NCBI GenBank assembly: GCA_951802425.1
Contig: OX637794.1
Location: 186,001 to 250,000 of the forward strand
Direction: 5' to 3'
Source: Clavaria fumosa
Lineage: Eukaryota > Basidiomycota > Agaricomycetes > Agaricales > Clavariaceae
Length of the DNA: 64,000 nucleotides
Shown here: positions 41,380-52,248 of the stretch, in pieces
Position numbering within the stretch: position 1 is the first letter of the stretch
How the letters are laid out: every line of letters starts with the position of its first letter
The notes under the pieces: model-generated
What the model was told of the DNA's origin: nothing
The model's database searches: none
The model's input: the letters and a program-made list of their open reading frames with translations, nothing else
Position numbers and translations under genes: made by a program

Positions 41380-41939
41380 AGAGAGAGCCCACAAACTCTT
41401 CGACCTATAGTACCCCAGAGTCTGCACCTGTATTTATTCGATCAGTCCCAAATGATGACCATATTTATCTTGACATCATGCTGGAGACTGAGAGAATAAA
41501 TACTAAGGTAAGGGCACTGGTGGACAGTGGGGCCTCAAGTCTGTTCATATCCCCAAGACTGGCCAAGCGATTCAGGCGACAGCACCTCAGAAAGGCAATT
41601 TCCCTGACCAATATTGATGGGACCCCTAACCAGATCGGGAAGATCACCCATCAAGTGAAGGCGACCCTGAAGGCACAGGGGCATGAGGCAAAGGAGAACC
41701 TATTGATAGCAGACATAGGGGTCGAAGACGTCATCATAGGAATCGACTGGTTGAGGAAACACAACCCAACCATAGATTGGAGGACAGGGAAGTTCACATT
41801 CTCCAAGTGCCCGGTGAGCTGCACGAAAGAGAAAGGGAGGCGCTATACCCCAGTGACAATGAGCTTTGGAGGAATAAATGCAAAGGACACCTTTCAGAGG
41901 TTGATGAAGGAATTCGAAGACACCACTGAATGTCTATAG
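41298..41939 (+). CDS. Element E aspartic protease (-1 frame relative to gag)
   Basis: 213 codons open. Active-site V-D-S-G-A-S-S-L-F-I-S, then I-G-I-D-W-L-R-K-H-N near the C-terminus, the usual gypsy protease end. It lies in the -1 frame relative to gag with an 82-bp overlap; an in-frame ATG is at 41,298. It ends at TAG (41,937-41,939), after which the same frame continues without a stop into pol. Confidence 0.82.
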   Translation: MSSTTENANPRNSKRRNQERRGFSGRLKREPTNSSTYSTPESAPVFIRSVPNDDHIYLDIMLETERINTKVRALVDSGASSLFISPRLAKRFRRQHLRKAISLTNIDGTPNQIGKITHQVKATLKAQGHEAKENLLIADIGVEDVIIGIDWLRKHNPTIDWRTGKFTFSKCPVSCTKEKGRRYTPVTMSFGGINAKDTFQRLMKEFEDTTECL

Positions 41940-44900
41940 GGAGAAGAAGAAGAACCCAATGAAGATGACCAACCCGAAGAGGGAGACCAAGTGTTCGAGG
42001 TTACGGATGCAGAAAGGATCATGCAAATTGCCGCAGGGTTTACCAAGTCACAGCAAATAGCAGAGCAGGTACTTCGACAAGAGAAGGTACGAACGTTCGA
42101 AGAAATGGTACCCAAGGAGTTTCGAAGGTACAAGAAGGTGTTCGAGCAAAAGGCATCAGAACGACTTCCCGAGAGGAAACCATGGGACCACGCAATAAAC
42201 TTGGAGGAAGGAGCGCCCTTACCTAACTCCAAGAAGTACGCCATGTCCCCGAAAGAAAGAGAAGCCTTGATGGAGTACTTGGACGAGAACCTAGCCAAAG
42301 GGTACATCAGGAAGTCAGAAGGACCAGGGTCACCAGCAGCCTCACCAGTGTTCTTCATCAAGAAAAAGGATGGTAGCCTGAGGTTAGTGGTTGATTATAG
42401 GAAGCTGAATGCAATTACCATCAAGGATCGGTTCCCACTACCCTTGACTCAGACCTTACTTGACAAGCTGGCCTTGGCCTATTACTTCACGGCCTTGGAT
42501 TTACAGTGGGGATACAATAACGTCCGGGTAAGGAAAGGAGACCAGTACAAGGCTGCCTTCGTGACTGAGGAAGGATTGTATGAACCGGAGGTTATGGGGT
42601 TCGGACTGTGTAACGCCCCGGCAACCTTCCAGCGGATGATGCACGACATATTCAAAGATATGGCCAACGTGGTGGTATACCTGGACGACATCCTGATATT
42701 CTCAGAGACAAGAGAGGAGCATGTGACGACAGTCCTGGAGGTGCTTCGACGACTACAGGAGAATGACCTATTCTGTAAACCAGAAAAGTGCAAGTTCTTC
42801 CGTGGAGAGACGGAATACTTAGGGTTTTTGATTTCACACAATCAAATCAGAATGGATCCAGCAAAGGTACAGGCGATCATGGACTGGCCAGAACCAACAA
42901 CTGTGAAGGGGATACAGGAAGTCCTGGGGTTCGGCAATTTCTACCGAAGGTTTATCAAAGGGTACTCTGAGCAGGTCAGACCTTTGACTAGTCTGTTGAA
43001 GAAAGGGAAGGTCTTTGAATGGGGAGAGGAACAAAGACAAGCATTCAGACAGTACAAGGATAAGTTCAAGGACGCCCCTGTCTTGATCATCCCAAATCCG
43101 GAGGAGCCCTATGTAGTGGAGTGTGATGCTTCAGACTTTGCAGTCGGAGCAGTGTTGTCACAGAAGGGAGAGGATGGGAATGTGCACCCGATAGCCTTCA
43201 TGTCAAAAGCAATGAATGCCGCTGAGAGAAACTACCAGATTTATGACAAGGAGCTACTGGCTATCATTCTGGCTCTTAAGCAGTGGCGACATTACTTGGA
43301 AGGGGCACGACACAGGGTAACCATTCTATCTGACCATCAGAACTTGCAATACTTTGGGGGAGCACAGACACTCACCCGGAGACAGGTGAGGTGGGGTTTA
43401 TTCCTGACACGATTTGACTACGAGATCAAGCATCGACCTGGACGACTGGGAGGGAAGCCAGACAAACTATCACGGAGGCCCGACCATAAGCCAGAAACCC
43501 CAGACAACCAAGGATGGCAGGTCCTACAGCTGAACTCCCCAGAGGTGCTACAACCAGAAAGGATTAGGATCTGTGCCATGAAGAGAGGACATGCTTCAAG
43601 CCTCCAGGATCACCCTATTCGGAGACGAATTAGGAAGGAAGTAGAATACGACCCGGAGGTGATGGAAGCAATGAAACTCCTGAAGATGGGACCAAGGCAA
43701 CTGCGAAAGGGGCTGGAAGATTGGAACCTGGAAGATGGATTGCTACTCTTCCAGGGGAAGGTATGCGTACCAGACAACCCAGGGATACGAAGAGATCTGG
43801 TTAAGCTGCACCACGACTCACTAGAAGTAGGCCATCCAGGGGTCTACAAGACAATGGAACTTATTTCCCGGAACTACTGGTGGCCAGGGATGACCAGGTA
43901 CATCAAGCATTACGTAGAAACCTGCGACACCTGCAATCGGAAGAAGAACTGGGCGCAGAAACCCAGAGGGGAACTTCGACCCATTCCACCAGCAGAACGA
44001 CCTTGGCAGGTGGCCACCAATGACTTCATCGTGGAATTACCTAAGTCGGCAGGATACGATGGAATTTGGGTGGTAGCAGACCATCTAACCAAGGAAGCAC
44101 ATTTCATTCCAGTCAAGTCAGACATTGACACAGAAGAGACCATTGACTTGTATTTACAGCATGTCTGGAAGCTGCATGGAGTCCCAGAGAAGATGATCTC
44201 AGACCGAGGAACACAATTCACATCCAAGCTGATGAGAGGAGTGTTCAAGAAGTTAGGTGTACAGGGGGCCTATTCCACTGCATACCACCCACAGACAGAT
44301 GGACAGACCGAGCGAATCAATCAGACCTTAAAGCAATACTTACGACTCTTCTGTCGCTATCGACAGAATGACTGGAGCCACTACCTACCAATGGCAGAAT
44401 TCGCCTACAACAACAATGTTAGCACCACCACTAAGCAATCTCCCTTCTATGCTGCGAGGGGATATCATCCAAGGATGACATTTGACACAGGAAAGGATAC
44501 AGGGGTGCCCAAGGCGGAGGAAGTAGTCAGCCATCTCCATCAGGTACAGGACGAACTGAGAGCAGCTATGAAGCTGTCTCAGGAACAAATGGCGCGGTAC
44601 TACGACAAGGACCGTCAAAAAGAATCACCATTTAAACTAGGACAGAAGGTGTGGTTAGATGCCAGAAATATCACCACCACAGCCCCCAGTAAGACACTGG
44701 CCGATCGACGACTAGGACCATTTGAAGTCATCGAAGTTCTCTCTGACGTCAACTACAAATTGGAACTACCAGCCTCGATTCGAGTCCACCCAGTGTTTCA
44801 CATCTCCCTGCTATATCCATACGAAGAATCAATGATTCCAGGACGAGTAGAACCCCCACCACCACCAGTGGAAGTGGAGGGAGAGGAGGAGTACGAGATT

Positions 44901-45122
44901 GGGGAAATCAAGGATGGACGGCTATGGCGAAGTCAGAAACAGTACCTAGTCGGATGGGAAGGATATGGACCAAACGAAGACATGTGGAAACCAGAGAAGG
45001 AATTGGGACACGCGGAAGAGGCAATCAGACACTTTCATGACACCCATCCAGAGTTCGTCTGGATGACTGCTAAGAAGAGGAAGGCCCGTGGTTCATCCTC
45101 GAAAATCTCCGGTGAAGCTTAA
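41940..45122 (+). CDS. pol: Element E Pol: RT, RNase H, integrase, chromodomain
   Basis: Open from 41,940 to TAA at 45,120-45,122 in the protease frame. From the first alternative start (41,991, 1,043 aa): RT with [11 protein letters not shown] (about 229), RNase H with C-D-A-S-D-F-A-V-G-A-V (about 376) and D-K-E-L-L-A-I, integrase zinc domain (H-H-D-S-L-E-V-G-H ... C-D-T-C, about 606-646), core N-D-F-I-V-E, S-D-R-G-T-Q-F and [10 protein letters not shown], and a chromodomain (Y-L-V-G-W-E-G-Y-G-P-N-E-D-M-W-K-P, about 980-1,000). All catalytic residues are present, so it is potentially active. Expression must pass the UAG at 41,937. Confidence 0.93.
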   Translation, partial: GEEEEPNEDDQPEEGDQVFEVTDAERIMQIAAGFTKSQQIAEQVLRQEKVRTFEEMVPKEFRRYKKVFEQKASERLPERKPWDHAINLEEGAPLPNSKKYAMSPKEREALMEYLDENLAKGYIRKSEGPGSPAASPVFFIKKKDGSLRLVVDYRKLNAITIKDRFPLPLTQTLLDKLALAYYFTALDLQWGYNNVRVRKGDQYKAAFVTEEGLYEPEVMGFGLCNAPATFQRMMHDIFKDMANVVVYLDDILIFSETREEHVTTVLEVLRRLQENDLFCKPEKCKFFRGETEYLGFLISHNQIRMDPAKVQAIMDWPEPTTVKGIQEVLGFGNFYRRFIKGYSEQVRPLTSLLKKGKVFEWGEEQRQAFRQYKDKFKDAPVLIIPNPEEPYVVECDASDFAVGAVLSQKGEDGNVHPIAFMSKAMNAAERNYQIYDKELLAIILALKQWRHYLEGARHRVTILSDHQNLQYFGGAQTLTRRQVRWGLFLTRFDYEIKHRPGRLGGKPDKLSRRPDHKPETPDNQGWQVLQLNSPEVLQPERIRICAMKRGHASSLQDHPIRRRIRKEVEYDPEVMEAMKLLKMGPRQLRKGLEDWNLEDGLLLFQGKVCVPDNPGIRRDLVKLHHDSLEVGHPGVYKTMELISRNYWWPGMTRYIKHYVETCDTCNRKKNWAQKPRGELRPIPPAERPWQVATNDFIVELPKSAGYDGIWVVADHLTKEAHFIPVKSDIDTEETIDLYLQHVWKLHGVPEKMISDRGTQFTSKLMRGVFKKLGVQGAYSTAYHPQTDGQTERINQTLKQYLRLFCRYRQNDWSHYLPMAEFAYNNNVSTTTKQSPFYAARGYHPRMTFDTGKDTGVPKAEEVVSHLHQVQDELRAAMKLSQEQMARYYDKDRQKESPFKLGQKVWLDARNITTTAPSKTLADRRLGPFEVIEVLSDVNYKLELPASIRVHPVFHISLLYPYEESMIPGRVEPPPPPVEVEGEEEYEIGEIKDGRLWRSQKQYLVGWEGYGPNEDMWKPEKELGHAEEAIRHFHDTHPEFVWMTAKKRKARGSSSKISGEA

Positions 45123-45134
45123 GAGAGAGGGTCG
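45121..45134 (+). promoter_or_regulatory. E polypurine tract
   Basis: AAGAGAGAGGG immediately before the 3' LTR, the plus-strand DNA primer site; it overlaps the pol stop codon. Confidence 0.8.
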
Positions 45135-46928
45135 TGTCATGAAAGCGTCGTCCGTACTACCAGGCCAGCAAATTTCAATCCTTTAACTTAAGAAACACCA
45201 TGCAAATCAGGCGAACAAGGGGCTAAACCCCAACTATATATTTTATCGCAAGATAAGTACAATACTTATCTACACGAAAGAGAGCCAAGACCCCTCTTCA
45301 TCAAGGGAGGAGCCCGAGGTGCCGTACTCAGACCCCCAAGACTCCTCTTCCCATGACTCATCTGAAGAGTCTGAGAAGTCAGACTCACCCACGAACCCGA
45401 GAGCTACCCTCAAGGGATGGGAGGCAAACTGACCATCCCAGATTCCCGCCTCCAGGGCAGCCTCTCGCAGATCTCGCACAGTGCCGAGAGAACCTCCGTC
45501 GTCCAGAGTAGGAGACGGGAGGGGGGAATAGGCGGGGGGGAGGTCAACGGTAGGAAGGGAGGGCGACGGAGGAGGCGCCACCAACGGGGTATCCAGAGGT
45601 TGGGGATCTGGACCTGGGGACGGTAAGCCGGGTGTACAGGACCAGAACCAATCTCAGCCCAATCCTGCCCACCTTGGTACCAAGTACCTTGGTCACCCCA
45701 AGGGGTGGTGGCCCAGGCAGTTGGCGAGGGAGGGCGGGGAGGAGCCCAGTCCCAATCTATAAAGAATCAGACTTACTGGAGATAGAGAGAAGCAGCTCGG
45801 CTAACTCACCATGAGGGTCCTCGAGAAGGTCACAGATACGTCGGTAAGGACCTTGGGTCAAGGAGCAATCCTTGACAAGGTGGGAGGGATCCCCACAGGC
45901 GAAGCATCGGTCGAGGACCCAGTAGAGGTCCGCATCGGCGGGGACGAGTTGAACCCACCAGTGGAAGGTATCGCAAGAGAGCTTGATTCCAGTACGAGGA
46001 GCGAAGAGGGAGGAGCTGTGGAAGAACTCGACAAGGTGGTGGCCTTGGAAGCACATAGCAGGCAGACTCTGAAGGGACGACGAAAGGAGGAAGACCGTCC
46101 TTTTATCCAATAACCGCCACAGACTGATCTCGACCTCGATTGGGCAAACCCCTATCCACCAGACACGATCACCCCTAAGAAGATCTCTGATCAAAGATCA
46201 GTTTCACTCGATCACTGCATCACACTGATCGATCAAGTGATCATGACTCAGAACAGCTCGATCACAGATCAGCTGACCCTCCGATCATATCCCCAACAAG
46301 ATCAGATGCAGCCGACATGATATAATGCATCGAAGCGGGGACCCTATCTGATCGCGGATGACATCATCATCACAAGGATCCCAACAAAGATCGACACTGC
46401 TCAGACTCATCATCCCAGTGCAAGCGCGCAGCTTTCCTGATCATCTATCAGATTCCGATATTTAATCAATGACTCATACATCACGTACAGCCTATAGCTA
46501 GAGTATATAAGACCTGAGACCAACCCACATGTACCCTAGCTTCGATCTTTTCGTCTATACACTTACTTGAGAGACCTCAACTAAGTCTGACAGCAAACGT
46601 CGCTGCTGAGAACTTCGCACTGGAAGGATTCGTCTTCCCGCCTTTAAGGTCGCAAGTCATCCCTCCTGAGAGTTTCACCAGCCACCCATCGATTGAGCAG
46701 AACCTCTATCGGTTCGAGTATTACCAAAGGTATACAAGGACTTGGATAAAGGACCGACTACTCCGAGCCAATCCCCAGACTTATTACCAGACACTTCGAC
46801 TACTGCAGGAGTATTCCCTGCATATCGAGAGACAAGTCCGCCAGGACTATCGACTAGCATTAGAAACTGAACAGACCCTTCGCTCTACCCTTGCACACCA
46901 AAGGGGTTTTGCTGTCACAAGCCCGACA
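45135..46928 (+). mobile_element. 3' LTR of element E
   Basis: 1,794 bp, same as the 5' LTR except four sites seen by eye (38,096/45,481 region C/T, 38,394/45,797 A/G, 38,760/46,164 T/C, 38,818/46,222 C/T). Each is CG in one copy and TG or CA in the other. Confidence 0.94.
45270..46194 (-). CDS. Antisense spliced zinc-knuckle gene, copy in the 3' LTR of E
   Basis: Exons 46,194-45,777 and 45,613-45,270. Identical design to 37,866-38,790, with an Ala/Thr and a His/Arg difference caused by CpG transitions. The CCHC knuckle and splice sites are intact. In this LTR the antisense transcript would run toward the internal pol end, so it could also overlap pol mRNA. Confidence 0.6.
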
Positions 46929-48788
46929 CCTTCATTGCATCTGCTGCTTTCCCCATCGCTTCCCTGGCTGCTCTTTGAGACTCTGTGAGCTTGGCCATCC
47001 ACTCATCTGCCGCAGGGTTCACTTCCGAGGGTGGCTGAATTCCACCATTCCATGGGTGCCAGCCATACTCTAGGTAGAAAGGTGTGAATCCAGTGGCCGA
47101 GTGCTTGCAGTTATTGAGTGCGAACTCGGCTGTGGATAGCCACTCTGCCCAATCGTCCTGCAGATGGTCAACATAGGCCCGGAGATACACTTCAACCTCC
47201 TGATTGACCCTTTCTGTCTGTCCATCTGTTTGTGGGTGGAAGGCAGTGCTTGGGTTTGCCTTAACCCCAATCATCCCGTAGAACTCCCTCATGAATGGGG
47301 GAAAGGCCCAACAATGTCCCAAGAGATGACTGCCCAGGGGCTCTCAGGGACAGGGTGCGGATGGAGCAGAGCAGCACGCCTGGTACGATCAGGCTTGATT
47401 CGTTGGCATGTCTCGCATCCACCTGCATACTGATTGGAATCCTTCACCATGCCCACCCACCAGTAGGACCTCAGCAGAGCTGCCCTCAGTTTCCGTGGAC
47501 CAGGGTGCCCTGCGATGGGGAGGTCATGCTCAAAGGTGAGCACTGCCTCACGTGCTTCTGGGGGCACCCATGTGATTTCTGCCTTCTGCCAGAGTCCCAT
47601 CCGATCTCTCGTCCACTCATCATCAAGCTCCTCCAGCTTCTGCTCATATACCACGCTGTTTTTCTGTAGTAGCATCTCCATCTCCAATGTGAACGATGTC
47701 CGGGTCTCAGCCTCTGGGAAGACCTGTACTGGTGCATCCTCCTCCACCATCTCTCCATAATCTGGCCTCCATGAGAGTGCATCAGCTTTCGTGTTTGACT
47801 TCCCAGTACGGTACTTGATCTCAAAGTCAAAGCACTGGAGCTCTCCAACCCAACGGACTTGCCTCGGTTTCAACTTCTGGGGCTTCCAGAAGTACTGGAG
47901 GTTAGCATGGTCCATCCAGATTTCAATAGTCTCTTCCACCCCAATCAGGTAAGCCTGCCACTCGCATAGTGCCCGGATTACAGCCAGGAACCCCTTGTCA
48001 TACACGTTGTAATTCTTCTCAGCTGCAGTGAGGGCTTTGGAGATATAGTCTACAACTCTCCAAGTCCCATCCACCTGCTGCTGCAAGAGAACTCCTCCAG
48101 TTGCCAAGTTGCTCGCATCCGTTTCTACTTCCATCTCCCTTTGTCTTGTGGTAGAGCCAAGACCGGGGCCGACACTAGTGCCAGGCGGAGATCTCGGAAG
48201 GCTGCTTCTTCCTCCTCCCATCTCCACGGGACCTTGCCTGTCAGCTGGAAGAGTGGCTTTGCCTGGGCCGAGAGGTTCGGGGATGTGCCGGCAGAGGTAG
48301 TTCAGCATCCCATTGAATCTTTGTACCTCTTTCACATTCTTTGGTCTGGGCCAGTTACGGATTGCCACACCTTTAGCTGGGTCATGCTCCAGACGGTTGT
48401 GGGAGATCTTCATCCCCAGGAAGAAGACCTCACTCTTCTCGAACTCACACTTGCTGAGTCTGAGACACAGCCCATTCTCCCCAAATTTCCTCAAGACCCG
48501 ATCCATCCAATACCAGTGGGTAGCCAGATCCTCTGCAAACACTATAACATCGTCGACATAGGCTCGGACATGCCCCCCTGCAATCTCTTCCCTCAACACA
48601 TGGTTCATGAAGCGCTGGAAAGTTGCAGGCGCATTCTGCAGCCCAAACCACATAACTGCCGGTTCGAAGAGTCCACGAGGCATTAGGAAAGCACAGCGGT
48701 GCTGATGTTCTGGCCAGACCTGCATCAATGGGAAGCCTCCCTTCGCATCAATCTTGGAATAGATGGTTGCCCCCTTTAACACATCCAC
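46929..48788 (-). pseudogene. Element B RT, RNase H and integrase, with core deletion
   Basis: 48,788-47,289 is open for 499 codons: RT palm with A-Y-V-D-D-V-I-V-F-A, RNase H with E-T-D-A-S-N-L-A, D-A-L-S-W-R-P-D-Y, integrase zinc domain (H-D-L-P-I-A-G-H-P-G ... C-E-T-C) and S-W-D-I-V-G-P. It then jumps to F-M-R-E-F-Y-G-M-I (47,322-46,929; Q-T-D-G-Q-T-E-R present), so the segment with the second catalytic Asp, still present in A at 53,015-53,371, is deleted. Ends at E's right TSD. Confidence 0.85.
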
Positions 48789-48838
48789 AGTGTCTCGGAT
48801 GAGGGGGAGGGGGTACTTGTCTTTGATTAGATGCGAGT

Positions 48839-49282
48839 TCAGCCTAGAGTAATCGATAATCGGCTGCAGCTTGTCTTCTCACGTTTGAAGAAGAAGGGGC
48901 TTGCATACGGGGACTTCGAAGGTTGGATTCGTCCAGAAGCTAGCTGTTCATCCACCCAGCAATTCATCTCCACCATCTCTTCTTGCATTAGAGAGTATAG
49001 CTTAGAGGAGAGGTGTCCAGGGTCTGTTTTAAACTCGATTTTGATATCAAAGTCAGGGTGGGAGTGGGGAAGCTCATCCCACTTTGCTTCACTGAAAACC
49101 AAAGGGTAGCAGCTGGGCCAATCAGGGGTAGGGCCAGTGTTGGGAAAGCGAGTGTCCGGGATACTGGCTGAGGCCAGGGTACTCGCTTTCAGTGGAACCG
49201 AGGGTCGGGCAGGGGGCCGGTGGCTGTGTGGGGAGGAGGCACAGGTGTTGGGGCAGCGGGTGAGCCTTACTTCAGCTTTCAC
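48839..49282 (-). pseudogene. Element B RT N-terminus, frameshifted
   Basis: Reads the pre-RT linker and fingers (D-W-P-S-C-Y, F-K-T-D-P-G, K-S-P-Y-A-S-P-F-F-F). A one-base loss near 48,880 (TTGTCTTCTC, versus TTGTCCTTCTC in A) shifts the frame before the palm at 48,788. Confidence 0.82.
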
Positions 49283-49302
49283 CCAGTCAATCTCTGGGTT
49301 AT

Positions 49303-50027
49303 TGTCACGGTCCTAACAAGGTTAGCGGCGAAGGGGTTAGCGGAGCGGAGCGGAGATATTCTATCGGAGTCCGGTCGGAGTCCGATATCGGAGAAACGGA
49401 GAAGTAAACACGAGGAAGAGAGACTTATGGGACTGCGGCCTCAACGTATGTGTTGTGCCACCGCGTATATACGTGTCCCTATTTATCAAACAAGAACAAT
49501 ACCTAAGGGAGGATCAGAACACAAGTCAAAACTCCGAAGTTGATCGGAGTCTGTCAGAGTTGGTCGGAGTTGATCGGATGACGTGGAGAACGTTGAGGAC
49601 GATGAGGACAAAAGCTCAGAGATGTTTTTAGGATCAAGAGACGTTAATATTCGAACTGAGGAGCAGGGAGATACAGGTGGAAACTTATACTGCAAGGACA
49701 GAGTATAGGAGTAATGTGAAACAATGTACTTATCAAATTACTAGGAGAGTTTCACCACTTGTGCCTGTGCAATTTTCTTGGAACAAAGAAACAACAACAA
49801 AAGCGACTCCCATGGGTCAAGGGTATCCTCTCAGTAGTAAACAGAATGAGGGGATGGAGGGAGAAGGTTCTAGAATGAAGTCCGAATGGTCCGAAGGTCG
49901 GCGGAGTAAAGTCTGATGAAGATGCGGAGCAGGGCGTATGGAGTTATGGCGGAGCGGATCGGAGTTGGTACGGAGCTTGGAGTCCGGGGCGGGGATAGTG
50001 CTTATGCAAGCAGATGGGGTCGTAACA
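49303..50027 (-). mobile_element. Solo LTR of family D inserted in element B
   Basis: 725 bp, same length as D's 5' LTR (58,017-58,741), inverted: TGTCACGG...GTCGTAACA. Perfect 5-bp TSD GTTAT at 49,298-49,302 and 50,028-50,032. About nine differences from the D LTR were seen, all CpG transitions, in both directions. Confidence 0.96.
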
Positions 50028-50032
50028 GTTAT

Positions 50033-50597
50033 GACGCTTTAGCCAATCATGCCCAAGGATCACCATGTGGGACTGGGTCTTCCCTAGCAGGAAGTGGATC
50101 TGCTCCTGGTGGTCACCAACCGTCACAAGCAGCTCCATCCCATACCAGATCTTACCATCCCTGTTCTGTGTTCCATCCACATTATACATGGTGATTGGAT
50201 TCAGCAAGGGAGATGGTTCCGGTCCCACTTTTTTCGCCCACTCCAAGTCCATAAAGCAGTTGGTGCAGCCTGAGTCAACAAGGGCTTTCGTAGTTGCCCC
50301 TTTGCCAGTGCTGAGAGCCTCCAGGTGCACCTGGATGGAGAGCTCTCGGGGCATATGCAATAGGGTGTCCTTCAGCACCTCTGCAAGGTGCTTTGTTGGC
50401 TCCACTTGGCTGCTAGTCCCCTTTTCTCTTTTCGGTATTTCACTTTTAGCGGTTTCCATTTCCGCTTTGTCCTTCACCTCAGCCCCAATCCGGGTGTGTC
50501 TCCACTGCAAGATAGTGTATTTTGGGATACTAGCTGCGGGTACAGGGATGGGAGGGGGGCTGGGATATCTACTCCTGAGACTCCAGTTTGGACTCAC
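50033..50597 (-). pseudogene. Element B aspartic protease region
   Basis: A-L-V-D-S-G-C-T-N-C-F-M-D active site, then V-I-L-G-H-D-W-L-K-R-H-N, the gypsy protease end, just before the solo LTR. Overlaps gag by one base step (-1 frame: gag TGA and protease GTG share bases at about 50,594-50,597), so Gag-Pol would need a -1 shift. The domain is intact but cut off from RT by the solo LTR. Confidence 0.8.
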
Positions 50598-51598
50598 TGG
50601 GCCTCGTCTCCAAAATCCAGCTCCTCAACAGGAGCCCTCTTCTCTCTCTCAAGCAAATCCAGGCGGTCTCGGAGCAGTGTGATCTCGTTCTCATAGTCCT
50701 CTGCACTACGTGCCTGGCTTTCCACGGCGTGGACCTGCGGCCTCGGGATCTGCGGACGTGTGTCCTGGAGCTGGCAATCTCTCACCATGTGACCAGCTTG
50801 GCCACATCGGAAGCAGGTGCGCGACACTCCAGGGGCACAGGCACGATCCACCACCATGGCATCACCGGCATTGGTGGGATGTGGCATGGTGGGAGGGGCA
50901 GGGGTGCGGGCCAGAGGCTGGGCCAGGAAGGGGCAGGGGGCTGGGGCAAAGCGGGTTTGTTGAGGGAGGGGGCAGCTGGTTGCAGGCGGAGCAGGACGCA
51001 CAGAGTTCTGCTGTGCGACGACTCCATCAAGGCGATGCTGCTGAGCATCTAGCCTTTCAGCGAGTGCCTTCCACTGCACGTAGGTCTCTGGCATTGGCAA
51101 AACACCATAGACCTTTCCCACTAGCCTCCTGCTCAGATTTGACTCCAGCCAATGGACCAGGATGTCCAAATCGGCCACTTCTGTCATCCCCGCTCTTTGG
51201 AACATCGTTTCGAACTTTGCGAAGAACTCAGGTGCCATCATGACACCCTGTTTCAACCTCACAATGTCTGCGAGGGCAGTCGCACGGTCATTTGGGTCAT
51301 CGAATGCTCACTTCATCTCTTCCACAAATTCTGCCCAGGTTCCAACCTCGTTGTTACCCAGGATTTCCTCTCCCTTCACATTTGCCCATTCTGCAGCAAA
51401 CCCCTTGCCAGTAATTTTGCTGAGGGTGTAGAGGACCTTTGCCAGGTCCATGGCATAGATTATCGGATTCGCCATAAACAGGAGGCGGAGCGACCGGAGG
51501 AATGTACAGAAATTTCTTTTTTGCCCATTGAATGGGGCGACAACTAAATCCAGCCTTGTGGCATGGACTTCAGGTGGGGCGATGTGGTCAGCCATCAC
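50594..51598 (-). pseudogene. gag: Element B Gag, one nonsense codon
   Basis: Capsid-type region at 51,598-51,000 (F-N-G-Q-K-R-N-F, L-F-M-A-N-P, F-F-A-K-F-E-T-M-F) and a CCHC knuckle (C-F-R-C-G-Q-A-G-H-M-V-R-D-C), then an Asp/Glu coiled tail. A TGA near 51,310 stands where A has Trp (K-W-A-F-D-D-P-N-D), a TGG-to-TGA change. Confidence 0.82.
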
Positions 51599-52248
51599 AG
51601 ACCCTGGTGGTGGTGATGGGGTTTCGGGGACGTCGGTAACAGGGGAATCGGGGGGGAGCTGGGCTCGACTCGGTCTTGGTCATAGACGCTGTAAATAAAA
51701 TTCCAGGCCTTGGGCACTCAGGATTTCTTTGATCTCTTAGCAGTCCTGTCCTCTCAGGCTGCTCTCTAGGTACTTTAGGTACTTATAGAACTCTTATTCT
51801 ATAAAGCTGTTTGCTAGTGTGGGGCCCAAATGGTGTCCCAGGTGGTTGCTCCACAACTCCTAATGAGTTGCCCGTGCGCCCTTCTGACAATGGTCACAGA
51901 GCAAGGGCTCTGTCCACTGGACCAGGAAACTACAGAAAGACTATGTAGAGGGCCTTTCCTTGCCCTGTACACTAACAATTCACTGGTACATAGCGGTAAA
52001 GTGAAGATCCAGGCCTTGGGCACTCAGTATCACTTGGGGAGGGTCACAGTAGACTTCCTCTGGGTCTGGTCACGTGTATCTACACACAGTAAAAATTTCA
52101 TGCAGTTCTGTTACACACCGCAGGCAGGGTAAAGAAGAAGAGGATGAGGGGGATAAGCTGTGACAGAGTGTGACAGTTTGAGATAGGGGTCCAGGCTAGC
52201 CAGGTTGGGACACAGGGCTAGGGTGGATTGGGTTTAATGTTAGTATTG
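51599..52248 (-). other. Element B leader, containing a short insertion
   Basis: The leader between 5' LTR and gag. The first bases inside the LTR hold the primer-binding site (ATACTAACAT on the element strand, 52,246-52,237). A 287-bp insertion with 19-bp direct repeats lies inside. Confidence 0.75.
51722..52008 (-). mobile_element. Possible SINE: 287-bp insertion with 19-bp target duplication
   Basis: CCAGGCCTTGGGCACTCAG occurs at 51,703-51,721 and 52,009-52,027. Element A at the matching site (about 56,511-56,532) has one copy and no insert, so A shows the empty site. The insert's minus strand contains TGGTCCAGTGG (51,924-51,914), a good tRNA box A match; no clear box B or poly-A tail was found. 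Orientation is tentative. Confidence 0.55.

Larger units (their letters stand above)
37731..46928 (+). mobile_element. Element E: young, apparently full-length Ty3/gypsy chromovirus with 1.8-kb LTRs
   Basis: 9,198 bp. LTRs 37,731-39,524 and 45,135-46,928 (1,794 bp each, offset exactly 7,404), flanked by CCTTC on both sides (37,726-37,730 and 46,929-46,933). I found four LTR differences, about 0.2 percent, so insertion is recent. Internal order on plus: primer-binding site, leader reading frame, gag, protease, pol, polypurine tract. Pol is uninterrupted for 1,043 codons. The LTRs also carry an antisense spliced gene. It sits in B's Pol C-terminus. Confidence 0.95.
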
